Below are positions 43,008 through 51,727 of a DNA stretch of 64,000 nucleotides, in pieces. The position numbers and the translations under genes were made by a program. The notes beneath the pieces were generated by a model. The model saw nothing but the letters and a program-made list of their open reading frames with translations. It did not search any database and was not told the DNA's origin. How positions within the stretch are numbered: the first letter of the stretch is position 1; each line of letters starts with the position of its first letter. Source of the DNA: TMED14 sp002167805 (lineage in GTDB: Bacteria; Bacteroidota; Bacteroidia; Flavobacteriales; Schleiferiaceae); NCBI GenBank assembly GCA_965655795.1, contig CBFHHY010000009.1, forward strand, positions 4,347-68,346. The letters run 5' to 3'.

Positions 43008-43718
43008 TTATAAAAAAACCTCTTTTAAAACGTCTAATGAATATATTTTTCCCAACATCGGGTAATGCCATTTCAGCCCTAGAATCAAACCATCTGTTAT
43101 CTCTGACCTCAAGTCTTTAGAAACAACAAATGATTTATCTTGAATCCAATTAAAAAGAGCTGAAGACGATTGATTAGTCAAAAAATCGGTGTGGACTGGT
43201 TTAATTGAAGTGAAAACACCCTCGCGCAAATCAAACACACATCCCTCAAAAAATTGTTCCGGATTAATTCCAAATCCTAAATGCTTCCAAATAAGGAGCA
43301 AAAATTCATTAATTGCCATTGATAAGTTTGTGTTTAAATCATCCCATGATTCAAGCATCTCTATAAATTCATCAAAAAACTTTGGGCTAGAGTCTCCTTC
43401 TTGAAGAACTTTTTGAAGAACTTCAGCTAAAAATAGACAAATCGCTTGTCTTAAATGATGTGTGGTCAAGTATCTCCAAACTTTTGCTACTTCTACCTCA
43501 TTAATTTTTTCTAACTGACCATTTTTTCTGTGTTCCACCGTTGCTGTTAAAAAAGTCATGGGGATTAATGTCGCTGGTCGTATTCCCTTTTTATTACTCC
43601 TAATAGATGGAATTATGTACGCTTGCGGGCCATGTTTCCGAGTCCATAGCTTTAATACCTGTCCTTTTTCTCCTACCGGTATTTTTCCAAGAACCACGGC
43701 TGTGGTAGTGTCTTTCAT
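43008..43718 (-). CDS. recO: DNA repair protein RecO
   Basis: 236 residues. The N-terminal OB-fold (TTAVVLGKIPVGEKGQVLKLW) and the helical middle (LRQAICLFLAEVLQKVLQEG) are typical; one Cys in the FEGCVFDLREGVF segment remains of the zinc site seen in other RecO proteins. It works with RecR and RecF to load RecA at gaps. It starts two bases after the porZ stop, a Flavobacterial gene order. Confidence 0.93.
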   Translation of the reverse strand: MKDTTTAVVLGKIPVGEKGQVLKLWTRKHGPQAYIIPSIRSNKKGIRPATLIPMTFLTATVEHRKNGQLEKINEVEVAKVWRYLTTHHLRQAICLFLAEVLQKVLQEGDSSPKFFDEFIEMLESWDDLNTNLSMAINEFLLLIWKHLGFGINPEQFFEGCVFDLREGVFTSIKPVHTDFLTNQSSSALFNWIQDKSFVVSKDLRSEITDGLILGLKWHYPMLGKIYSLDVLKEVFL

Positions 43719-43720
43719 TT

Positions 43721-46018
43721 CTACTCGCCTCGAATAATCACACCCTGAACTACCTTAGTTTCAGTGCCTAAAGGATTCGTTATCCAAAATAAATATATCC
43801 CGCTAGGAACAGGAGTATCGTTAAGCCCGTTTGTTGTCCAACTAAACTGACCTCCAGTTGCTTGCCCCTCAAAAACCAGTCTTCCAGAACTATTTGTCAC
43901 TTTTATATAAGAATCTTCCGTAAGTCCTTTCAATGATATGGGTCCAAAATGTTTTGGCTCATAAGGATTTGGAAAAACATGTATATTATTTAAGTTTAAA
44001 AATGGTTCTATTGCATTACTTCTATATGACAAAAGCCCCCTACTAGTTCCAATAAACACTTCACCCGATTTGTCATCAATCGCTAATGAATTTACCCGGT
44101 TTGAAAAAATTGGAGAATTTGATTTCGTAAAATGTGCTATAGTCTTGAGCCCATCTGGAGAGAGAAGAAAAAGACCACCATCTGCAGTTCCAATCCATTT
44201 TCTGTTTGCTCCATCTACTGCCATAGATAAAATATTCTCTCCACTAAGAACTTTTTGAACAATCCCGTTTTCCTCAACAAGGAGAGATTGGGCGTCAATA
44301 TTACCGCCACTAATAGCGTCGTAGGGATTAAAACAAACTACCAAGCCATCATTAGTTCCAATCCAAAGCTCATTATCTCTTTCAAACACAAATGAATTTA
44401 CCATACTGCTTGGCAGATTGCCATTATTGATGCCAGTAGTTAGCCGTCTGAAACTGGAGTTATCTTCATCAATTAAAACTGCAAGTAAACCATCTGTTCT
44501 ACTTTGAATCCAAAAAACATCATCATTACTTTGGTTTATCTGTTTTGTGCTTAATCCATTAAATGGGCCCAGCCCATAACTTTTCCATGATTTAGTTTGT
44601 GGATCGTAACGATGAAGAGGCTTATTAGACAATGCATTTGTCACCCACAAGGCATCATCATTTCCCCACAACATACCCCCCACTCTGACATCGCCAGGTA
44701 TGCTTCCTAAAGCATCCAACAACGTTGAATTATTTGAATTCCAGATGGAATCAAGCATGCCGTTTTTAAATTCTAAAACACCCTTTCCCCAACTCGAAAC
44801 AAACCAATGACTGGTATCATTTGGGTTAATTACTTTGGATAAAATGTCTTTTGCCTGATTCAGTTCTAAACTATTTAATACTGACCAATTTTCATCTCTA
44901 AATGTAAAAACCCCCTGATTACAATATGAAGCAGTCCATGTAGGGTCAATCGCTCCGCTAAAAACATCAATACCGTGATCGCTATAGTTTAAATCAAAAA
45001 CAGAAGAATAAGGAGGAGATGTAATTGTCCTGTGTTGGGCGTAGTCAAGATTATCTATAAATGTTAAACCCTTTGATGAATTAGCAATCCAAATAGTCCC
45101 ATCATCATGAATTGTCGCGTCAAGAGGTTTGAAGTTGTCATTATTTCCCATAGCTGAGCTATATGTTTGTTTTTGAATACAAAGTTCATTTGTAATAACA
45201 ACATCAAAATCCCTTGATATTACATATCCATTTTCTTGTTTTCTTATACTTTTTATTTTATTTCCTGAGGAATTGTTAAGATTGATTTTTGACCAGGCTC
45301 CATTACTTCTAAACCAAACCGATTCGTTTTGTTTCGTTGAAATTAAACGGCTGTTTTCTGAAACAGAAATTTCATTAATAATTGTGTCTATCCATCTTTG
45401 ATCCTGTTTCCAATTTGAAAACAAGTATAATGGATCGGCTAAGGAAGCAGACCAAAACCCCTTTTCTGATGATACAAATAGACTGTCTGAGTCAATTTCA
45501 ATATCAAAAGTTTGAATTGTGGTTCCATCTTGACTTAAGATGTAAGTCCCTTTGACAACTCCATAAATTAGGTCTAATTCCACCACTCCAAATCCGGTAG
45601 CAACAAATGCTTTATTCTCACCGTCAAAAGAAATCGAATTAATTCTTGATTTCCCCGGGTACCTCCCGCTAGCGAAAATATCAGGAATTTGTATAATATT
45701 ATTTTCACTCCATAATTCAAGTAAGCCATCTTCATAGCCTATTAAAAGTTCTTTTGAATTTGGGGAGGCCTTTATTGCCGTTATGCCGATGCCGCCTAAT
45801 CCATCGACCTTTGTGAAATCGGATAAAACATCATCAACAAGATCATATCTCAACAATCCGTAACTGCTAGCAGCAATAATTTCATCTCCTAAAATAGCTA
45901 TAGAATGAGTTTCATTTAAAGGCAAATGCGACCTCCATTGACCAACAGGAATACCTTGAGATAAAAGTATTTGACCCCAAAAACAGATTACTACTAAAAA
46001 TAACAAGTCACGTTTCAC
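43721..46018 (-). CDS. porZ: Type IX secretion system protein PorZ
   Basis: 765 residues from a GTG at 46018, giving a good signal peptide (VKRDLLFLVVICFWGQILLS). A GTG five codons upstream (46033) is possible but spoils the charged start. Two beta-propeller halves follow, with repeated elements such as NKAFVATGFGVVEL, NELWIGTNDGLVVCF and ANRKWIGTADGGLFLL, then a T9SS-type C-terminal domain (HVFPNPYEPKHFG to VVQGVIIRG). Propeller-plus-CTD and the position before recO mark PorZ, the surface component of the T9SS attachment complex that recognises the lipopolysaccharide cargo is linked to. There is no kinase domain, so it is not a two-component sensor. Confidence 0.93.
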   Translation of the reverse strand: MKRDLLFLVVICFWGQILLSQGIPVGQWRSHLPLNETHSIAILGDEIIAASSYGLLRYDLVDDVLSDFTKVDGLGGIGITAIKASPNSKELLIGYEDGLLELWSENNIIQIPDIFASGRYPGKSRINSISFDGENKAFVATGFGVVELDLIYGVVKGTYILSQDGTTIQTFDIEIDSDSLFVSSEKGFWSASLADPLYLFSNWKQDQRWIDTIINEISVSENSRLISTKQNESVWFRSNGAWSKINLNNSSGNKIKSIRKQENGYVISRDFDVVITNELCIQKQTYSSAMGNNDNFKPLDATIHDDGTIWIANSSKGLTFIDNLDYAQHRTITSPPYSSVFDLNYSDHGIDVFSGAIDPTWTASYCNQGVFTFRDENWSVLNSLELNQAKDILSKVINPNDTSHWFVSSWGKGVLEFKNGMLDSIWNSNNSTLLDALGSIPGDVRVGGMLWGNDDALWVTNALSNKPLHRYDPQTKSWKSYGLGPFNGLSTKQINQSNDDVFWIQSRTDGLLAVLIDEDNSSFRRLTTGINNGNLPSSMVNSFVFERDNELWIGTNDGLVVCFNPYDAISGGNIDAQSLLVEENGIVQKVLSGENILSMAVDGANRKWIGTADGGLFLLSPDGLKTIAHFTKSNSPIFSNRVNSLAIDDKSGEVFIGTSRGLLSYRSNAIEPFLNLNNIHVFPNPYEPKHFGPISLKGLTEDSYIKVTNSSGRLVFEGQATGGQFSWTTNGLNDTPVPSGIYLFWITNPLGTETKVVQGVIIRGE

Positions 46019-46074
46019 GAAACAAAGATGCACTATCTTCGTTTTATAGGATGCAAAATCTCTAATTTAGAAAA

Positions 46075-46551
46075 GTGTTTAGGCTAAAAAAATCATATTT
46101 TTTATTAATGTCCCTACTTCTTTTTTCGTGCGGTAACCCCCCAGTTGTACAAACTTTAATTAGTAATGTTGATGAAGTCTGGTGGCAAGATAGCGCACTA
46201 AGTGTTGACATTTCAATCGTTGACACCTCCGCTGTTTATCGCGTTTCATTTCGATTAAGACACACTTCAGAATACCCCTACAGCAACTTGTTCCTATTTC
46301 GTGACGTTCTCTCCGAAACTCAAACTGAATACCAGGATACCGTAGAAATAAGATTAGTTAATTCAGGGTCGTGGGTTGGAAAAGGAATTGGCCCCCTGAA
46401 AACAATTAACCTACCTTATCATCAAAATGGAGTAAAATTTCCCAGACCGGGAAATTATAGATTCGTCTTTTATCACGGTATGAGAGATGAACCACTAAAG
46501 GGCATAAAAGATCTAGCGCTTGTAATCAGTTCTGAAAGTTCAATAAACTAA
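46075..46551 (+). CDS. gldH: Gliding motility lipoprotein GldH
   Basis: 158 residues from a GTG at 46075. Lipobox LLLFSCG (Cys19). The YRVSFRLRHTSEYPYSNLFLF segment and the C-terminal PRPGNYRFVFYHGMRDEPLKG are signature parts of GldH. GldH is an outer-membrane lipoprotein needed for gliding and T9SS-dependent processes in Flavobacteria. It is followed two bases later by a class A PBP, the usual order, and faces divergent porZ. Confidence 0.94.
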   Translation: MFRLKKSYFLLMSLLLFSCGNPPVVQTLISNVDEVWWQDSALSVDISIVDTSAVYRVSFRLRHTSEYPYSNLFLFRDVLSETQTEYQDTVEIRLVNSGSWVGKGIGPLKTINLPYHQNGVKFPRPGNYRFVFYHGMRDEPLKGIKDLALVISSESSIN

Positions 46552-46553
46552 AT

Positions 46554-48854
46554 ATGAAAAAAAAAACATCAGTTTCAGATGATTTCCATGGTTATGTAAA
46601 AGCTCTTTGGATCTGTATTGCCTCTATTCCGCTTGCGATAGTTTTTATTTTCTTATTAGTGCGTCTAGGGTTCTTTGGTGAGCTTCCATCCACAGAGGAA
46701 ATAACAAATCCAAAATCCTATTTAGCAACTGAAATTCTATCATCTGATGGAAATCAAATTGGAACTTTTTTTCATGAAAATCGTGTTCATGTTGAGTACG
46801 AAGAAATCCCTAAAAACCTAATCAATGCATTAGTTTCTACTGAAGATGAGCGGTTTTTTCAACATTCTGGAATAGATTTTAGAAGCTTAGGGCGTGCGCT
46901 AATCTCTCTAGGCTCTGGTGGGGGAGGCTCAACAATAACGCAACAATTAGCTAAATTAATGTTTACTCAAGACCCGGCTCGAGGAATCTTAGTTCGTGTT
47001 TTACAAAAACTCAAAGAATGGGTAATTGCTATTGAAATCGAACGAAGGTACACGAAACAAGAAATTTTAACTATGTATCTAAACAAGTTTGATTTTCTTT
47101 ACCAAGCAGTAGGAATTCATAGTGCCAGTAATGTTTATTTTGGTAAAAACCCTATTGAGTTAAACATAGAAGAGTCTGCCCTATTGGTTGGGATGTGTAA
47201 AAACCCCTCGTATTACAACCCTGCGCGAGAAAGCCGTTTCGAGCTGGCAAAAAACCGAAGGAATACAGTTCTTGGGCAGTTAAGAAGAAATGAATTCATC
47301 AACGATTTTGAACTAGACTCTTTAAGATCAATACCCGTCAATTTAAATTTTAACCCAAAAGGACACGATAAAGGCTTGGCTCCTTATTTGAGAGAAAATA
47401 TTCGTGCTTACATGAAAGACTGGATTTCCAAAACCCCCAAAGCCAACGGAGAGAGGTACAATTTATATACAGATGGCTTAAAAATTTACACTACCATAGA
47501 TAGTAGAATTCAAGCCTCTGCAGAAAAGGCGGTTAAAAAGCATATGAAAAATTTACAACGTGTGTTTTTTAAACGAATAGAAAACAGAAAGGCTGGTCCC
47601 TTTTATTTCCCTGATGAACTTTCTTATGACGAGGGACAAAAAATAATCAAGCGGGCAATGCGCAAAACTTCTAGGTATAAAAATTTAAAAAAAATAGGCT
47701 TGTCCGAAAAAAAAATAATTGATGTATTTAACTCTCCGGTAGAAATGAGTTTATTTTCTCATGATGGAGATATTGACACTATTATGAGCCCATTTGATTC
47801 TATTCAATACTATAAGAGTATTTATCAAGCAGGGCTTTTAAGCGTCGAACCTCAAACTGGATTTATAAAAGCTTGGGTTGGTGGTGTTGACTTTAAACAC
47901 TTTAAATATGACGCGGTAATGCAGGGCAAAAGGCAAGTAGGGTCGACATTTAAACCCTTTGTTTATGCAGCAGCTATATCAGATAAAAAATATTCACCCT
48001 GTATGGAGGTGCCTAATATTCAAACATGTATTGACTCTGGACAATTTGGGCTAAAAGAGCCATGGTGTCCAAAAAACTCAAATGATAAATATGGGGGAGT
48101 TTTAACTTTAAAAAAAGCAATAGCCGGTTCAATAAATACCGTAACAACATTTTTAATGAAACAGATAGGGCCAAGCCCTGTTTCTTCAATGGCTAAATCA
48201 CTTGGGATCAAATCCAGAGTTCCTGTCGTCCCGTCTATTGCACTTGGAACGCTTGATTTATCTGTCTACGAATTAGTTGGAGCATATACCGCTTTTGGCA
48301 ATAAAGGACTCTACACAGAGCCAATTGTAATCTTGCGAATAGAAGATAAAAATGGAGTTTTACTCGAAGATTTTTCGCCTACCACAAGAGAAGTATTTTC
48401 TCCCGAAGTCGCCTATACTGTAGTAAACCTTTTAGAAGGTGTGACAGAGAGTGGTACAGGTATTCGTTTAAGACATTCCGGTGGCAAATACAGATATAAT
48501 GTAGTAACTGACTACCCGTACAATTTCACGAATCCAATAGCCGGGAAAACTGGAACAACTCAAAATAACTCTGACGGCTGGTTTATTGGAATGGTCCCAA
48601 ATTTAATTACTGGAATTTGGACGGGCTGTCAAGATCGTTCTGCACATTTTGGGACAACTGAATTTGGACAAGGAGCAACAACAGCTTTACCCATTTGGGC
48701 AATACTTATGAAGGACCTTTATACACAACCCAAGATTGGTATAAGCCAAGGGGATTTTGAAAAGCCAAAAGGGCCTATGAGCATAGCTTTAGATTGTAAT
48801 TCCTATCTCAAGCAAAGTTTAGAGATAGACAATGAGCAATCAGAATATAATTAA
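46554..48854 (+). CDS. Class A penicillin-binding protein (PBP1A)
   Basis: 766 residues. One N-terminal membrane anchor (WICIASIPLAIVFIFLLV). GT51 glycosyltransferase: STEDERFFQHSGIDFRSLG (catalytic Glu) and GGSTITQQLAKLMF. Transpeptidase: SxxK in GSTFKPFVYA, SxN in GSINTVT, KTG in GKTGTTQNNSDGWF. It polymerises and cross-links peptidoglycan. It lies between gldH (two bases upstream) and scoA (11 bases downstream), an order without obvious metabolic logic. Confidence 0.97.
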   Translation: MKKKTSVSDDFHGYVKALWICIASIPLAIVFIFLLVRLGFFGELPSTEEITNPKSYLATEILSSDGNQIGTFFHENRVHVEYEEIPKNLINALVSTEDERFFQHSGIDFRSLGRALISLGSGGGGSTITQQLAKLMFTQDPARGILVRVLQKLKEWVIAIEIERRYTKQEILTMYLNKFDFLYQAVGIHSASNVYFGKNPIELNIEESALLVGMCKNPSYYNPARESRFELAKNRRNTVLGQLRRNEFINDFELDSLRSIPVNLNFNPKGHDKGLAPYLRENIRAYMKDWISKTPKANGERYNLYTDGLKIYTTIDSRIQASAEKAVKKHMKNLQRVFFKRIENRKAGPFYFPDELSYDEGQKIIKRAMRKTSRYKNLKKIGLSEKKIIDVFNSPVEMSLFSHDGDIDTIMSPFDSIQYYKSIYQAGLLSVEPQTGFIKAWVGGVDFKHFKYDAVMQGKRQVGSTFKPFVYAAAISDKKYSPCMEVPNIQTCIDSGQFGLKEPWCPKNSNDKYGGVLTLKKAIAGSINTVTTFLMKQIGPSPVSSMAKSLGIKSRVPVVPSIALGTLDLSVYELVGAYTAFGNKGLYTEPIVILRIEDKNGVLLEDFSPTTREVFSPEVAYTVVNLLEGVTESGTGIRLRHSGGKYRYNVVTDYPYNFTNPIAGKTGTTQNNSDGWFIGMVPNLITGIWTGCQDRSAHFGTTEFGQGATTALPIWAILMKDLYTQPKIGISQGDFEKPKGPMSIALDCNSYLKQSLEIDNEQSEYN

Positions 48855-48865
48855 TTACAAAAAAG

Positions 48866-49564
48866 ATGATCAGTAAAGCTTTTAACAGTGTTGACGATGC
48901 CCTGTCGGGCCTCAAAGATAACATGACTATAATGTTTGGTGGATTTGGACTCTCAGGGATTCCCGAAAATTCGATAGCGGCAATAAGAAAAAAAGGAACC
49001 AAAAATTTAACTTGTATATCAAATAATGCCGGAGTTGATGGCTTTGGTTTAGGATTGCTATTAGAAAATCATCAAATAAAAAAAATGATAAGCTCATACG
49101 TAGGTGAGAACGATGAGTTCGAAAGACAAATGTTATCTGGAGAATTAGAAGTTGAACTCATTCCCCAAGGGACTCTTGCTGAAAGATGTAGGGCGGCTGG
49201 GGCTGGAATCCCAGCATTTTTTACACCTGCAGGATACGGAACAGAAGTTGCTGAGGGTAAAGAAGTGAGAGTATTTGATGGTAAGCCTCATATACTTGAA
49301 CTTGCGTTCGACGCCTCTTTTGCTTTTGTTAAAGCTTGGAGGGGAGACGAAGCGGGAAATTTGATTTTTAAAGGGACCGCCCGCAACTTTAATCCTGCCA
49401 TGGCTATGGCCGGAAAAATAACTGTTGCAGAAGTAGAAGAGCTTCTCCCTATAGGAAACTTAGATCCCAATAATATCCATGTTCCTGGTGTCTTTGTTCA
49501 CAGAATTTTTCAAGGTGAAAAATTTGAAAAACGCATTGAACAAAGAACTGTTACTAAAAAATAA
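48866..49564 (+). CDS. scoA: 3-oxoacid (succinyl-CoA:acetoacetate) CoA-transferase subunit A
   Basis: 232 residues. The glycine-rich FGGFGLSGIPENSIAAI, the LIPQGTLAERCRAAGAGIPA and GYGTEVAEGKEVR segments mark the alpha subunit. With ScoB it transfers CoA from succinyl-CoA to acetoacetate (or a related 3-oxoacid), joining ketone-body and amino-acid breakdown to the TCA cycle. A 3-oxoadipate CoA-transferase is an alternative that cannot be excluded, with PaaZ nearby. Starts 11 bases after the PBP stop. Confidence 0.93.
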   Translation: MISKAFNSVDDALSGLKDNMTIMFGGFGLSGIPENSIAAIRKKGTKNLTCISNNAGVDGFGLGLLLENHQIKKMISSYVGENDEFERQMLSGELEVELIPQGTLAERCRAAGAGIPAFFTPAGYGTEVAEGKEVRVFDGKPHILELAFDASFAFVKAWRGDEAGNLIFKGTARNFNPAMAMAGKITVAEVEELLPIGNLDPNNIHVPGVFVHRIFQGEKFEKRIEQRTVTKK

Positions 49565-49578
49565 TAATTTCAACTATC

Positions 49579-50238
49579 ATGGCTTTAGATAAAAACGGGA
49601 TTGCACAAAGAATTGCTCAAGAACTAAAAAATGGTTGGTATATAAATCTAGGTATTGGCATACCTACATTAGTAGCTAATTATTTAAAAAAGGATATAAA
49701 CGTAGAATTTCAGTCAGAAAATGGGATTCTAGGGATGGGCCCATTCCCATATGAGGGAGAAGAAGACGCTGACTTAATTAATGCGGGCAAACAAACAATA
49801 ACGGCCTTGCCAGGGGCTTCATTTTTTGATAGTGTAATGAGTTTTGGGATGATTCGATCCAAAAAAATCCAGCTTACGGTCCTTGGCGCGATGGAAGTCT
49901 CCGAAGGGGGTGATATTGCGAATTGGAAAATCCCAGGAAAAATGGTTAAAGGAATGGGGGGGGCAATGGACCTTGTTGCTAGCTCTGACAATATTATTGT
50001 CGCTATGCAGCATACCAACAGAAAAGGAGAATCTAAGCTTTTATCTAAATGTTCCTTACCAATTACCGGGGTGAATTGCGTAAAAAAAATAGTGACAGAC
50101 TTAGCTGTTTTAGAGGTTAATTCTAAAATGGGGTTTGTGTTAAAAGAAAGAGCGCCAGGTGTCTCAATTGAGGAAATTGCCTCAAAGACCAAGGGGAAGT
50201 TATTTATCCCTGAAAATGTTCCTGAAATGGTGTTTTAA
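49579..50238 (+). CDS. scoB: 3-oxoacid CoA-transferase subunit B
   Basis: 219 residues. The catalytic Glu is in FQSENGILGMGPFP (SENG motif), which forms the glutamyl-CoA intermediate. Middle segments GAMEVSEGGDIANWKIPGK and KGMGGAMDLV are typical of the beta subunit. Lies 14 bases after scoA. The stop is one base from the convergent ABC gene stop. Confidence 0.94.
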   Translation: MALDKNGIAQRIAQELKNGWYINLGIGIPTLVANYLKKDINVEFQSENGILGMGPFPYEGEEDADLINAGKQTITALPGASFFDSVMSFGMIRSKKIQLTVLGAMEVSEGGDIANWKIPGKMVKGMGGAMDLVASSDNIIVAMQHTNRKGESKLLSKCSLPITGVNCVKKIVTDLAVLEVNSKMGFVLKERAPGVSIEEIASKTKGKLFIPENVPEMVF

Positions 50239-50239
50239 C

Positions 50240-51727
50240 CTATCGTAGTGTTATAATTCTGTTGCTCATATAATTTACTACTCTTTCGTCATGGCTAATA
50301 AAAATATAGCTGAATCCATATTTTTCTTTCAAGTCGTTTAATAGGTTTAAAACTTTAGCCTGTACGCTTAAATCTAGAGCTGCTACACTTTCATCACAAA
50401 TCAAAACCTTCGGACCTAAAGCTAAAGCTCGAGCGATTCCAATTCGTTGCCGCTGACCCCCACTAAATTGATGAGGATATTTCCTGCGAGAATCATTTTC
50501 TATTCCAACCGAGCTCAAAAGCTCTGTGATTTTTTTATGTCTTTCACTTTTATTTTTATACAGTCCATGTGCTTCCATTGGTTCGCACAAAATCTCCTCA
50601 ATGGTCATTTTTGGACTGAGACTTGAAAATGGATCCTGAAATATATATTGTATTTCTTTCGCTAATCTCTTTTTTTCAATTGAATTCATCTTTTCTATAC
50701 GCCTACCTCTATATTTTATCTCTCCCCCGGAAACCGGCTCAAGGTTTACAATGCATTTGCCAAGTGTTGACTTTCCACTTCCCGAAGGTCCAACCAAGCC
50801 CAATGTCTCCCCCTCTCTAAGCACTAACGAAATATTATTCAAAATGAGCTTTTTAGAGTAGTATTTTTCTAAATTTTTCACCTCTAAAATTACTGAGCCA
50901 ATTGATGTTTGTAGTTTTTCGGATTTACGATAAACCTTGTTATCCATAAAATCATCAATAGTTGATAGTCGATAAGGTTTTTTATCCTTAGGAGGCCTCG
51001 CGGCTAAAAGGCCTTTAGTATATGCCATTTGTGGTGATAATAAAACCTCACTTGTTTTCCCGCTCTCCACCTCTCTTCCTTTGTGGATGACCATAATATC
51101 ATTAGAAATTCTCTTAACTACGTCAATATCATGACTAATAAACAATAAAGAGACCTGCTTTTCTATTTGTAGATCATGTATTAATGATAAAATATCATCG
51201 GCAACTCTTTGGTCTAAAGCTGTAGTTGGTTCATCTGCAATTAATAATTCTGGCTGCATTATCATTGCCATGGCAATCATGACTCTTTGCCTTTCTCCAC
51301 CACTTAATTGGTGAGGGTATTTTAAAAATGCAGTTTTTGCATTTTTTATTTTTACTTTATCAATCCACATTATTGCCTCTTCCTTCGCCTGCGGCTTTGT
51401 TAACTTTAAAGAAGTCATCGCCCCTTCCATTATTTGCTCACCGACGCGCATAGTTGGGTTCAAAGAAGACATTGGCTCTTGAAAGATCATAGCTTTCTTT
51501 ATAGCATTAACTTTCTTTGATTCACTATAATCACAAGGATTTAATTGGGGAGGTAAAAGCCCCATCAGCGTCAGGGCAATCATAGATTTTCCCGAGCCTG
51601 ACTCGCCTACCAATGCAAGACATTTGCCTTTTTTTATTTTGAACGATATATTTTTTACTATCGGCCCTGAGGGTCCATGAATAGAAAGATCCTTTACAAA
51701 AAGCATCATTGAATTACTCTTATTCAA
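50240..51727 (-). CDS. Peptide ABC transporter ATPase with two fused nucleotide-binding domains
   Basis: 495 residues. Domain 1 (about 8-245): Walker A GESGSGKS, signature LSGGERQRV, Walker B LLIADEPTT. Domain 2 (about 275-495): Walker A GPSGSGKS, signature FSGGQRQRI, Walker B LICDESVAAL. This is the YejF/GsiA/Dpp-Opp type that powers uptake of peptides. No permease or binding protein is next to it in the window. The start overlaps the serine hydrolase stop (ATGA), an unusual couple. Domain 2's ESVAALD in place of ESVSALD is a normal variant. Confidence 0.93.
   Translation of the reverse strand: MNKSNSMMLFVKDLSIHGPSGPIVKNISFKIKKGKCLALVGESGSGKSMIALTLMGLLPPQLNPCDYSESKKVNAIKKAMIFQEPMSSLNPTMRVGEQIMEGAMTSLKLTKPQAKEEAIMWIDKVKIKNAKTAFLKYPHQLSGGERQRVMIAMAMIMQPELLIADEPTTALDQRVADDILSLIHDLQIEKQVSLLFISHDIDVVKRISNDIMVIHKGREVESGKTSEVLLSPQMAYTKGLLAARPPKDKKPYRLSTIDDFMDNKVYRKSEKLQTSIGSVILEVKNLEKYYSKKLILNNISLVLREGETLGLVGPSGSGKSTLGKCIVNLEPVSGGEIKYRGRRIEKMNSIEKKRLAKEIQYIFQDPFSSLSPKMTIEEILCEPMEAHGLYKNKSERHKKITELLSSVGIENDSRRKYPHQFSGGQRQRIGIARALALGPKVLICDESVAALDLSVQAKVLNLLNDLKEKYGFSYIFISHDERVVNYMSNRIITLR

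Noticed and set aside
46012..46023. GTTTCACGAAAC, resembling a parS half-palindrome
   Set aside because: It lacks the central TG of parS (TGTTTCACGTGAAACA), so spacing is wrong, and it lies in the porZ signal-peptide coding region.
43721..46033. porZ as a two-component hybrid sensor because of its propeller repeats
   Set aside because: There is a signal peptide and a T9SS-type C-terminal domain, and no membrane helix, kinase or receiver domain.
49710..50192. 160-residue open frame opposite scoB
   Set aside because: It is antisense to a well-conserved gene with catalytic motifs and has no recognisable family features; a shadow frame.
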